This document shows positions 16,624 through 24,753 of a stretch of 41,155 nucleotides of DNA, piece by piece. The DNA is from M55B129 sp034189085. GTDB lineage: Bacteria; Bacillota; Dethiobacteria; DTU022. The position numbers and the translations under genes are program-made. The first letter of the stretch is position 1. The number at the start of each line of letters is the position of its first letter. The notes below the pieces were generated by a model, which was not told where the DNA came from, did no database searches, and saw only the letters and a program-made list of their open reading frames with translations. Location: NCBI GenBank assembly GCA_034189085.1, contig JAXHVH010000017.1, positions 1 through 41,155 of the forward strand, written 5' to 3'.

Positions 16624-16811
16624 AAGCATGGGGTCAGAAGCATGGGGTCAGATCTTGAATTATTACTTTTTAAGAAGCATGGGGTCAGGTCTTGAATTAT
16701 TACTTTTTATATAATTCCTGAGCAAATATTTATAAGAGATTAATTCTTATTTTAATAATCTGTCCTTTCAGATCGACAAAAAGTAATAATTCAAGACCTG
16801 ACCCCATGCTT
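16624..16811. repeat. MITE-like hairpin element, right (inverted) copy, with truncated end copies
   Basis: The full copy (16675-16811) starts AAGCATGGGGTCAGGTCTTG and ends with its reverse complement. Read on the minus strand it matches the left copy almost throughout, including the middle (ATCTGA, GGACAGAT, AATTAAAATAAGA-like). Two shorter partial copies of the same end precede it: 16624-16637 (14 bases) and 16638-16671 (34 bases). Both arms carry TTATTAC/GTAATAA where both arms of the left copy carry TTATCAC/GTGATAA, so pairing is kept. Confidence 0.85.
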
Positions 16812-16882
16812 TTATTTAAGAGCAAGACGGTTATAATTTAAATACCCTTTTTCTCTTCATAATCTCCATGCAGGATTATCTC

Positions 16883-18013
16883 CTACTCTTTTTTATCTAC
16901 AGTGTTTTTATCTTGTCCCTGATGGTCCCGGGGGTCCTCCGTTACCGCCAGTCTGTTTTCAAAGTAAACACTCTGGCTGGGGAAAGCGACAGATACTCCC
17001 TCCTCTTCCAGGATAGCCATGATTTTGAAGTTTATCTCCTCTTTGACCGCCAGGTGTTTACCCCACTCGGTTGTCTTTGTAAAGAAATAAATAAAAATAT
17101 CGAGACTGCTGTCGTTAAATTCATCGAAACAGGCAAAGATGGTTTCTGGATGAACTTTGGGATGCCTTGCCAGCATAGTCCTGATCCTGTCAATACAGCG
17201 CTGCAGCTTCTGACGCGAAGTATTATAGGTAACCCCAAGATGGAAGGAAATACGCCGTTTTTGCATGCGGGTCCAGTTGGTGATGGGATCGTTGGCCAGG
17301 CTGGCATTAGGTACAGTGACCTGCGCATTGGCAAAAGTACGCACCCTTGTACTACGGAAGCCCATCTCTTCCACTGTCCCTTCCACGCTGGGTGAACTGA
17401 TCCAGTCACCCACCGCAAAGGGCTTGTCGAGCAAGATCACCAATCCGCCGAATATGTTGGCTAACGCATCCTTGGCCGCCAGGGCTACAGCCAGGCCACC
17501 GAGGCCCAGGCCGGCTATGAAACCGTTGACATCATAATCCCACTCCTGGGCAATAATTGCCACGGCCAGGGCAATAATGATAAACCGCAGGGCCTTGGTC
17601 GCAAAACCGGCTACTGTTTTTTCTACACTCAATTTCTCACTTAGTTTATGGTAGGCATCACCACCAACCAGGTTATAAAATCCAGCGGCTATGAACACAA
17701 TGAGCAGGGAACGGAAGATGTTGCCTATTACAGCATCGACTGCCGGGCCCAGGGGCAGAGAAAGAAGGGCAATGTAGAAACCGATAACCAGGATTAACTT
17801 CTTGAGCGGATTTTCAAATGCCAGCAGGATAGCCTCGTCAATTGCTGTTTTTGTTTTCTCCGCCATCCGTAAAATAGTCCTGAAGATAAAAAATGTAAAA
17901 AGACCCCTGGCCAGGAAAGCCAGTAAAACTATAAAACCAGCGGTGCCCAGCTGCCACCAGATGTTCTCCCGGGCAACTGCCGCTTGCCAGAACTGCAGCA
18001 GGGATTCAGGCAA
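16883..18013 (-). CDS. mscS: MscS-family mechanosensitive channel
   Basis: About 376 residues. N-terminal membrane segments (about 20-45, 70-95, 100-120 and 135-160) lead to the pore helix, rich in Gly and Ala (FIAGLGLGGLAVALAAKDALANIFGG), then the beta domain (PFAVGDWI, GTVEEMGFRSTRVRT, VTVPNASLANDPITN) and the alpha/beta cap. These are hallmark MscS features; the channel releases solutes on hypo-osmotic shock, fitting an osmolyte-making cell. A TTG start at 18013 is preferred: AAGGAGG lies 8 bases before it and inside the frame of the ATG at 18040. Confidence 0.9.
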   Translation of the reverse strand: MPESLLQFWQAAVARENIWWQLGTAGFIVLLAFLARGLFTFFIFRTILRMAEKTKTAIDEAILLAFENPLKKLILVIGFYIALLSLPLGPAVDAVIGNIFRSLLIVFIAAGFYNLVGGDAYHKLSEKLSVEKTVAGFATKALRFIIIALAVAIIAQEWDYDVNGFIAGLGLGGLAVALAAKDALANIFGGLVILLDKPFAVGDWISSPSVEGTVEEMGFRSTRVRTFANAQVTVPNASLANDPITNWTRMQKRRISFHLGVTYNTSRQKLQRCIDRIRTMLARHPKVHPETIFACFDEFNDSSLDIFIYFFTKTTEWGKHLAVKEEINFKIMAILEEEGVSVAFPSQSVYFENRLAVTEDPRDHQGQDKNTVDKKE

Positions 18014-18111
18014 TAGCAAAACCTCCTTAATAAATCGCATATACCTTTAGACAGTGGTTTTTATGCGAATAAACTTTTTGTTTTTAATTAATTTTAACTG
18101 AAAAGTCAAAG

Positions 18112-18191
18112 ACACAAAAGAACTATGCCCCTGTGTTAAAAACACAAAAGAACCGTCCCCTCTTCTCCAAAAGAACTGTCCCCCTCTTCTC
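18112..18191. repeat. three imperfect copies of an ACAAAAGAACYGTCCCC repeat
   Basis: ACACAAAAGAACTATGCCCC (from 18112), ACACAAAAGAACCGTCCCC (from 18142) and CCAAAAGAACTGTCCCCC (from 18168) follow each other at 26-30 base spacing; the last two are followed by TCTTCT. They lie in the 266-base gap between the divergent mscS and M23 genes. CAAAAGAACCGTCCCC strings are, from memory, common next to REP-associated transposases in many bacteria. Confidence 0.75.
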
Positions 18192-18306
18192 TTTTATTTC
18201 TTCGGCCGGGCAATCAATCCTCCCCGCCGGTTCTGATTTTTCTTTGATAATCGTTTATAATAGATTGCAAAAGGATCATTTCGAAAAACTTTTTTGGGGG
18301 CTGAAA

Positions 18307-19359
18307 ATGAAGTTTAACCGCTTAATATTAGCATTGCTCATAGCAGTGGTTTTCTTTATCCTGGCCGGTTCTTGCTACTACTACAGCACCCTCGGCGCGG
18401 TGGAAATCGCCACCCCCGCCGAAGGAAGCACTAAAATGGAAAACCTCTCTCCGGTAGCGCCCGCGAGCTGCTTCATAGAAACGAAAGCCGATTTCAGCCT
18501 GACCAAAAAGCTGGTCACCTACCCCGACAACCCGTCACCGGGAGATTTCCTGATCATTGAAGGGGGCCCTTTTGACAACCCGGATAATTTAAGGTTAACT
18601 TTTGATTTCCCCGGCGCTTTATCGCAGCAGTACCCGGTAGGAAATCTGATCTACATCATTGTTGGAATCAGCTGTGATACCGAACCGGGCCTCTACCAGC
18701 TGGCTTTTAAAAAGGGCAGCGGGGAAGATCCGGCAGGGAGAGAAACAGTCCTTGCAGCAGACATGGAGATTGTCCCCAAAAAGTTCGCCTTTTCCCGCTT
18801 CAGCATGCCGGCAGACCGGACCGCCGGCTGGACAGCAGCTCACCTGGAAGAAGACCGGGAGAAAGTGCGCCAGGCCCGCGAAAGAACTGAACTCCACCCC
18901 CTGTGGACTGATCCCTTCATTTCCCCCCTGGCGGGGGCGGGACGGATAAGTTCCCAGTACGGGGCTGTCAGGGTTATCAACAACAACCCGCCGCGCCGGC
19001 ATGTTGGGATTGATATCGCCGCCGACGAAGGCACCCCGGTGGTTTCTACAAACAGGGGCATAGTCAGGCTGGCCGAATTTCTTCTCTCGGGAGGGAATAC
19101 CGTGATCGTTGATCACGGGATGGGGCTTTCAAGTTCCTATCTCCACCTGGATGAAATAGCCGTCGAATCGGGCCAATGGTTGGAATGCGGCGACATTGTT
19201 GGGACGGTGGGCATGACCGGTTACGCCACCGGCCCGCACCTGCACTGGGAGGTTAACATCGGCCAGGATGCAGTCAACCCGGAACAGCTGATGGACGGTG
19301 ATCTGCTATGGGTTCCCCCGGCTTATGTAAGCAAGATGGTTTTCGAAAGGGAAAACTGA
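18307..19359 (+). CDS. M23 (LytM/lysostaphin-type) peptidase, membrane-anchored
   Basis: 350 residues from the ATG at 18307 (GGGGGCTG upstream). Residues 6-25 are a hydrophobic signal/anchor ending in LAGSCYYY, close to but not a perfect lipobox. A beta-rich middle region (about 55-150) is followed by the M23 domain (about 215-325) with the zinc motif HVGIDIAAD, YLHLDE and the second zinc motif GPHLHWEV. All metal ligands are present, so an active cell-wall endopeptidase acting outside the membrane is expected. Roles in spore or cell-wall remodelling are typical. The frame is open upstream to 18133 but that part overlaps repeats. Confidence 0.9.
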   Translation: MKFNRLILALLIAVVFFILAGSCYYYSTLGAVEIATPAEGSTKMENLSPVAPASCFIETKADFSLTKKLVTYPDNPSPGDFLIIEGGPFDNPDNLRLTFDFPGALSQQYPVGNLIYIIVGISCDTEPGLYQLAFKKGSGEDPAGRETVLAADMEIVPKKFAFSRFSMPADRTAGWTAAHLEEDREKVRQARERTELHPLWTDPFISPLAGAGRISSQYGAVRVINNNPPRRHVGIDIAADEGTPVVSTNRGIVRLAEFLLSGGNTVIVDHGMGLSSSYLHLDEIAVESGQWLECGDIVGTVGMTGYATGPHLHWEVNIGQDAVNPEQLMDGDLLWVPPAYVSKMVFEREN

Positions 19360-19494
19360 CATGTTTTTAATGATGTAACGGCAGAAAAACGACCAACCGG
19401 GGTAATAATCCCTGCTTTTTCAGCCAAAAACCTTAGCAAACTGCAGGATTCATGGTAAAATAAAAAAATCCAATCACAGACAGGGGTGCAGATA

Positions 19495-20685
19495 ATGTTA
19501 TCAAAAAAAGCGCTGGGCATCAGTCCTTCACCAACCCTGGCCATCGACAGCAAGGCCAAGGAAATGAAAAGTAAAGGAATCAATGTAGTCAGTTTCGGAG
19601 CAGGCGAGCCCGACTTTGATACTCCACCGCATATTCGAGAAGCGGCTATCAGGGCTATCAATGAAGGGTACACCCGCTATACCCCTGCCGCGGGTATGCC
19701 GGAACTGAAGGAAGCAATCTGCAAAAAGTTGCATGTGGACAACGGGCTTGATTACGAGCCCGCCCAGATTGTGGTCAGCAACGGGGCCAAGCATTCTCTG
19801 TACAACGTAATGTCCACCCTGCTTAATCAAGGTGACGAAGTGCTTGTCCCCGAACCGTACTGGGTAAGCTACCCTGAAATGGTGCGCCTTGCCGACGGCA
19901 TACCGGTACCGGTCAAGAGCAGGGAAGAAAATCTCTTCAAGATAACTGCGGCCGACCTCGAAAAAGTTTGCACCATGAAATGCAAGGCCCTCATTATAAA
20001 CAGCCCCTCCAATCCAACGGGGCAGATTTACAGTATTGAAGAGCTGCAGGAGATCGCCCGTTTCTGCGTTGACCACAACATCTACATAATAACCGATGAA
20101 GTCTATGAAAAACTAATTTACGGGGGTTCACAACATGTCAGTATTGCCTCGTTGAGTAATGAGGTTAAGGCGCTAACCATCGTTGTCAACGGCGCATCAA
20201 AAAGTTTTGCCATGACCGGCTGGCGGATCGGCTACACCGCTTCCAATCTGGAGATCGCTAAAGTGATGGCCAACATACAGAGCCACACCACATCCAACCC
20301 CAATTCCATTGCCCAGAAGGCAGTGGTGGCCGCCCTGCAGGGGCCGCAGGAATGTGTCGAAGAAATGCGTCTTGCCTTTGATGAACGTCGCCGCTTCATG
20401 TTCCAGCGTGTATCTGAAATCCCTTACCTCAACGCCATTGAGCCGCTGGGTGCTTTCTATATGTTTGTGGGAATGGAAAAAGCGATTGGCAAAAATTACC
20501 GAAATATTACCATAACGGACAGCGACAATTTTGCCGCCCTGCTCCTGGAAGATCACAAAGTAGCGGTGGTGCCGGGCACCGGTTTCGGCTCTCCAAACCA
20601 CATGCGCTTTTCTTTCGCCACTTCAATGGATAATATCGCCGAAGGCCTGGACCGCATTGAAGCCTTTGTTAGCAAACTTACCTAA
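19495..20685 (+). CDS. class I/II pyridoxal-phosphate aminotransferase (aspartate aminotransferase-like)
   Basis: 396 residues of fold-type I. Landmarks: SFGAGEPDFDTP (N-terminal substrate segment), NGAKHSLYN (PLP phosphate), NSPSNPTG (about 170), DEVYE (about 202), the Schiff-base lysine in GASKSFAMTGWRIGY (Lys236) and the substrate-carboxylate Arg in MRFSFA near the end. This is subgroup I-gamma, which includes aspartate and broad aromatic aminotransferases. The start at 19495 is set by AGGGG 8 bases before it; a GTG at 19486 overlaps that site. The next gene begins 21 bases later on the same strand. Confidence 0.92.
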   Translation: MLSKKALGISPSPTLAIDSKAKEMKSKGINVVSFGAGEPDFDTPPHIREAAIRAINEGYTRYTPAAGMPELKEAICKKLHVDNGLDYEPAQIVVSNGAKHSLYNVMSTLLNQGDEVLVPEPYWVSYPEMVRLADGIPVPVKSREENLFKITAADLEKVCTMKCKALIINSPSNPTGQIYSIEELQEIARFCVDHNIYIITDEVYEKLIYGGSQHVSIASLSNEVKALTIVVNGASKSFAMTGWRIGYTASNLEIAKVMANIQSHTTSNPNSIAQKAVVAALQGPQECVEEMRLAFDERRRFMFQRVSEIPYLNAIEPLGAFYMFVGMEKAIGKNYRNITITDSDNFAALLLEDHKVAVVPGTGFGSPNHMRFSFATSMDNIAEGLDRIEAFVSKLT

Positions 20686-20706
20686 CAGCCGGACTGGAGG
20701 CTTTTT

Positions 20707-23484
20707 ATGTACGACGTTGCCATAATCGGAGCCGGAATCATCGGCACAACCATAGCCCGCAAACTCTCCCCCTACAAACTGCGGGTGGTCCTGATTGAAA
20801 AAGACAGCGATGTTGCCAATGGAACGACCAAGGGGAACAGCGCCATCATCCATGCAGGCTACGATCCGGAGCCAGGAACCCTGAAAGCACGCTTCAATGC
20901 TGCAGGCAACCGCCTCTACGGCGAACTCTGCCGGGAGCTCGAGGTTCCCTACAGGGAAATCGGTTCCTTGGTTATCGCTTTCAGTGAGGAAGAAGAACAG
21001 ACCCTGCGGGAGCTTTACGAGAGGGGCCTTGGCTATGATATTCCCGCCCTCGAGCTGGTGGATCAGAAAAAATTGCACCATATGGAACCGGGTCTGAACA
21101 GGAACGCTTTAAGCGCCCTTTACGCCCCCACAGCCGGTATAGTTGACCCCTACCTGATGGCCATAGCCCTGGCTGAAAGCGCTGCTATTAACGGAGTGGA
21201 CATCCGCCTCGACTGCCCGGTAACCAATATCCGCAAAACAGCAACGAGTTTCAGGATCAGCTGCGGTGGCAGTGAAATTGAAACAGGGCTAATTATCAAT
21301 GCCGCCGGACTCTATTCCGACCGGATCAGCGAACTGGTTAATCCGCCATCTTTTAAGATCAAACCGACCCGGGGAGAGTATTTCATTCTGGACAAAGGGG
21401 CGGGCCGCCTGGCCCGGCATGTCCTCTTCCCCTGCCCTACTGACCTGGGCAAGGGAGTGCTCATTTCTCCCACTGTCCATGGCAACCTGATCATCGGCCC
21501 CAACGCTGAACAGGTCGATTCAAAAGAGGCTACCGAAACAACGGCAGAAGGTATGGCCTACGTACGTGAGCATGCTGAGAAAATTAAACCTGGGTTTTTA
21601 CCCTTCCATAAGGTCATAACTTCCTTCAGCGGCCTGCGGGCCAAGAGCGACCGGGGCGATTTTATTGTTGAAGAATCCAGTGAAACGCCAGGCTTTTTTA
21701 ATGCAGCGGGGATCGATTCGCCGGGGCTCGTATCGGCACCGGCCATAGCCAGCTACCTCCTGGATCTGCTGCAGGAGAGGACCGGCTCCCTGGTAAAAAA
21801 AGAAACTTTTATCCCCAGGGGCAAGGATCACCGCCTTTTCATGGAACTGGACAGGGAAGAACAGGCAGCGTTGATTAAAAAAGATCCACGCTACGGGCGG
21901 ATTATCTGCCGCTGTGAGAGCATCACCGAGGGTGAGATTGTGCAGGCCATAGCAGGTCCCGTGGGTGCACGGACAGTAGACGGGATCAAGAAAAGGGTAA
22001 GGCCGGGAAGCGGACGCTGCCAGGGCGGCTTCTGCGGGCCACGGGTCATGCAGATACTTTCCCGCGAACTGGGGATTGAAATGCCCTCCATTAACAAGAA
22101 CAACCCCGGATCGCATATCCTGACCGGCCCGACAAAAGGCCGTCTGCCCGGTATAACCAAAACGGCGCAGGTAAAACCCGTTTCCATCAACTCCCATAAA
22201 ATAGAAGAAAATAACATCGAAGCGGAACTGGCAGTAATCGGCGGCGGACCGGCAGGAATGGCTGCCGCGGCAGCAGCCCGCGAAAGAGGCATTGAAAATA
22301 TCATAGTAATCGAGCGGAATCACGAACTGGGCGGGATCCTCCAGCAGTGCATTCACAGCGGTTTCGGCCTTCACCACTTCCGGGAGGAGCTGACCGGTCC
22401 GGAATATGCCCAGCGGTACATCGATAAACTGCGCAGTGAGGGTATTTCTTGCAAGCTGGACACCATGGTCCTTTCCATCAGCCAGGATCGCACTATCACA
22501 TACATTAACAGCAGGGAAGGCTTGCAGACCATAAAAGCCGGGGCGATCGTCCTGGCCATGGGCTGCCGGGAACGTACCCGCGGATCAATCAACATCCCGG
22601 GCACGCGGCCAGCCGGGATCTTTTCCGCCGGCACAGCCCAGCGTTTCATCAATATTGACGGCTACATGGTAGGCCGGCGGGTGGTCGTTTTCGGTTCCGG
22701 TGATATCGGCCTGATCATGGCCCGCCGCATGGTTCTCGAAGGAGCCGAAGTGGTAGCCGTTGTTGAGCGCAAACCATACTCGGAAGGGTTGCTGCGCAAT
22801 TATGTCCAGTGCATCGAGGATTACAACATCCCCATGCTCCTGCAGCACACTATTATCAACATTCATGGCCGCGAGCGGGTCGAAGGAGTAACCATTGCCC
22901 GCACCAATCAGGACAAGCAGCCCATTAATGGCACCGAGCGAGAGCTGTCCTGCGACACCATTCTCTTTTCAAGGGGATTGATTCCTGAAAACGAGCTCTC
23001 CAAAAGCGCCCGGATCATTCTTGATCCCACCACCGGCGGGCCGGTAGTCAACGAAGCGCTGGAAACGAGCATCCCCGGCATTTTTGCCTGCGGCAACGTG
23101 GTCCATGTCCACGACCTGGTCGACTGGGTCACCGAGGAAAGTATCAGGGCCGGGCAGGGAGCAGCCCATTACCTCAGGACAGCGGTCTCTGAACTGAAGG
23201 GATTTACCTTCGAAACAAAACCCTTAAAAGGAATTAACTATATCGTCCCGCAGAAAGTACGCACCGCCAGCCTGGGTGGAAACCTGGAGCTGTTCATGCG
23301 CGTGAAAGGATTTCACGAAAAAACCGCTCTCCTGGTTAAAGCAGACGGACACCTGATTAAAAAAGTAAAGAAAAAGGTGCTCTCCCCGGGAGAAATGGTC
23401 AATGTCAGGCTGAAAAAAGAGGACCTGCCAGAAACCAGGTTTGATACTCTTTCTGTAGAACTGGCCGGGGAGGATGCTCAATGA
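20707..23484 (+). CDS. fused GlpA-like FAD dehydrogenase + BFD [2Fe-2S] + second FAD/NAD oxidoreductase
   Basis: 925 residues made of modules that are usually two proteins. Residues 1 to about 375: a DAO-type FAD enzyme like GlpA or 2-hydroxyglutarate oxidase (GAGIIG near 8, GNSAIIHAGYD near 42). About 398-455: a BFD-like iron-sulfur domain with CRC and C-x4-C cysteines. After a linker (about 460-500), a second flavoprotein with GGGPAGMAAA (about 508), GCRERTRG, an NAD loop GSGDIGLIMARR (about 658) and a C-terminal FACGNV block. In Clostridia the two proteins lie beside a DUF1667 gene and are linked to glycerol 3-phosphate oxidation; here the DUF1667 gene overlaps by 4 bases. The exact substrate is uncertain. 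Confidence 0.88.
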   Translation: MYDVAIIGAGIIGTTIARKLSPYKLRVVLIEKDSDVANGTTKGNSAIIHAGYDPEPGTLKARFNAAGNRLYGELCRELEVPYREIGSLVIAFSEEEEQTLRELYERGLGYDIPALELVDQKKLHHMEPGLNRNALSALYAPTAGIVDPYLMAIALAESAAINGVDIRLDCPVTNIRKTATSFRISCGGSEIETGLIINAAGLYSDRISELVNPPSFKIKPTRGEYFILDKGAGRLARHVLFPCPTDLGKGVLISPTVHGNLIIGPNAEQVDSKEATETTAEGMAYVREHAEKIKPGFLPFHKVITSFSGLRAKSDRGDFIVEESSETPGFFNAAGIDSPGLVSAPAIASYLLDLLQERTGSLVKKETFIPRGKDHRLFMELDREEQAALIKKDPRYGRIICRCESITEGEIVQAIAGPVGARTVDGIKKRVRPGSGRCQGGFCGPRVMQILSRELGIEMPSINKNNPGSHILTGPTKGRLPGITKTAQVKPVSINSHKIEENNIEAELAVIGGGPAGMAAAAAARERGIENIIVIERNHELGGILQQCIHSGFGLHHFREELTGPEYAQRYIDKLRSEGISCKLDTMVLSISQDRTITYINSREGLQTIKAGAIVLAMGCRERTRGSINIPGTRPAGIFSAGTAQRFINIDGYMVGRRVVVFGSGDIGLIMARRMVLEGAEVVAVVERKPYSEGLLRNYVQCIEDYNIPMLLQHTIINIHGRERVEGVTIARTNQDKQPINGTERELSCDTILFSRGLIPENELSKSARIILDPTTGGPVVNEALETSIPGIFACGNVVHVHDLVDWVTEESIRAGQGAAHYLRTAVSELKGFTFETKPLKGINYIVPQKVRTASLGGNLELFMRVKGFHEKTALLVKADGHLIKKVKKKVLSPGEMVNVRLKKEDLPETRFDTLSVELAGEDAQ

Positions 23485-23849
23485 TGGCTGGAAAAGAGAT
23501 GATCTGCATCCTCTGCCCCCTGGGCTGCAGGATGGAGGTAAAAGAAAAGGAAGATCAGCCCGGTGAACTGTTGGTACACGGGCACAAATGCAAACAGGGC
23601 AAAGTTTACGCCCACCAGGAGTTTTACAACCCCACCCGTACCCTCACTTCGACGGTGGTCATCCGCAATGCCTCACTGCCGCGGCTGCCGGTTAAAACCG
23701 ACCGGCCCATCCCAAAAGACCTGATTTTTAAAGCGGTTGAAGAAATCGCCCGGGTGGAAATGGAAGCACCGGTGGAAATGGGCGACTTGATCATCGAAAA
23801 TCTACTGGGCACAGGCAGCAATGTTGTCGCCACCCGCAGTATGCAATAG
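23481..23849 (+). CDS. DUF1667 protein, partner of the FAD oxidoreductase
   Basis: 122 residues with a cysteine cluster CILCPLGC (C-x2-C-x3-C) near residue 8 and a fourth cysteine in GHKCKQGKVYA, suiting an iron-sulfur or zinc site. Conserved blocks YNPTRTLTSTV and LPVKTDRPIPKDLI identify the DUF1667 family. Family members always neighbour GlpA-like and FAD/NAD oxidoreductases and are thought to be a small subunit of that complex. Start and the previous stop share ATGA, showing tight translational coupling. Confidence 0.9.
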   Translation: MMAGKEMICILCPLGCRMEVKEKEDQPGELLVHGHKCKQGKVYAHQEFYNPTRTLTSTVVIRNASLPRLPVKTDRPIPKDLIFKAVEEIARVEMEAPVEMGDLIIENLLGTGSNVVATRSMQ

Positions 23850-24128
23850 AGTCAAAACAGCATTTTATAATGCATTATTATGAATCGAAATACCGGTCTC
23901 AGCCAGGACTATTGCGCTGGTGAAGTACTTCCCATCGGTTGGACATATGCTGCAGAAATCCTTTCCTTCAGTCACTTCCGCCATTATAACATGACTGTAA
24001 ATTATCTGGAAAATTTTTGACCGGCCGCAGCTTTATGCACCGGTAGAAATTTTCTTTTTTCACACGTAATCACATCCTCCCTCTTTTTATTATGCGCAGA
24101 TCAGGGCCGCAGGAAAATATGGAATGGC

Positions 24129-24157
24129 TTGACATGAGCCGGCAGAGGTGCTAAATT
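24129..24157 (+). promoter_or_regulatory. promoter of the marR gene
   Basis: TTGACA (24129-24134) and TAAATT (24152-24157) are separated by 17 bases, about 40 bases before the start codon. An AT-rich stretch between -10 and start (TATATATTATAT) may be the site for the MarR protein itself. The rest of the 338-base gap 23850-24187 shows only a short hairpin just after the DUF1667 gene (GCATT/AATGC) and a 46-codon open frame at 23880-24020 without a ribosome site. Confidence 0.55.
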
Positions 24158-24196
24158 ACATAGCATCCTATATATTATATTGGCGGAGTGAAAACC

Positions 24197-24631
24197 TTGG
24201 ATTTCAACGTCGGCAAGAGCGTAAAACAGCTGGATAACGAGCTGAACAGCAAATTAAATGCCATGCTCACGCAATGGAATTTAACGCGATCCCAGTTTTT
24301 CATTCTTACTTTTTTAATGATCAATGCGAATCAAGAAATAAGCCAGAAAGATATTGAACTGGCTTTCCACCTGAAAAACCCTACTGTAAGCGGAATAGTG
24401 AAACTGCTGGAAAAGAATGGTTTTATCAAACGCCAGGTAAATCCTGCGGATAAAAGATACAATTTACTCTTTCTGACCGGGAAAAGTAGAGCCCTTAAAC
24501 CGCTGATCTTCAAATTTATGAGAAACTCCGACAGGCAAATCTTGAAAGGTTTTTCAGAAAAAGAAAAGAAGCAGCTGGAGAATTTTTTAGAAAGAATGAT
24601 AAAAAACATTTCAGGGACCAGGGACTTATAG
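24197..24631 (+). CDS. MarR-family transcriptional regulator
   Basis: About 144 residues with a winged helix: LTRSQFFILTFL, the recognition-helix block AFHLKNPTVSGIVKLLEKNGFI (about residues 54-75) and the wing RQVNPADKRYNLLFLT. This order is standard for MarR repressors, which respond to small aromatic or toxic ligands and often control an adjoining efflux pump. The start was placed at the TTG at 24197 because GGAG lies 8 bases before it; a GTG at 24188 overlaps that site. The next gene is a MATE pump, the expected target, but it is broken. Confidence 0.85.
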   Translation: MDFNVGKSVKQLDNELNSKLNAMLTQWNLTRSQFFILTFLMINANQEISQKDIELAFHLKNPTVSGIVKLLEKNGFIKRQVNPADKRYNLLFLTGKSRALKPLIFKFMRNSDRQILKGFSEKEKKQLENFLERMIKNISGTRDL

Positions 24632-24753
24632 AAATAAAAAAATCCCGCAAAGAAAGATTAAAACCGCTTTCAGCCCATCAGGGTAATGAAACCGCAGCCA
24701 AAATAAAACTACAGGTTACCGGTACAAGATCCGATAATAAGGAGCCGCCGCCC

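Noticed and set aside
15657..16811. CRISPR array from the repeated blocks around transaldolase
   Set aside because: Copies are few, lie on both sides of a gene in opposite directions and form self-complementary hairpins without regular spacers.
18112..18191. CRISPR-like array of three units
   Set aside because: Units are imperfect, spacing is irregular and short, and there are no unique spacers or cas genes.
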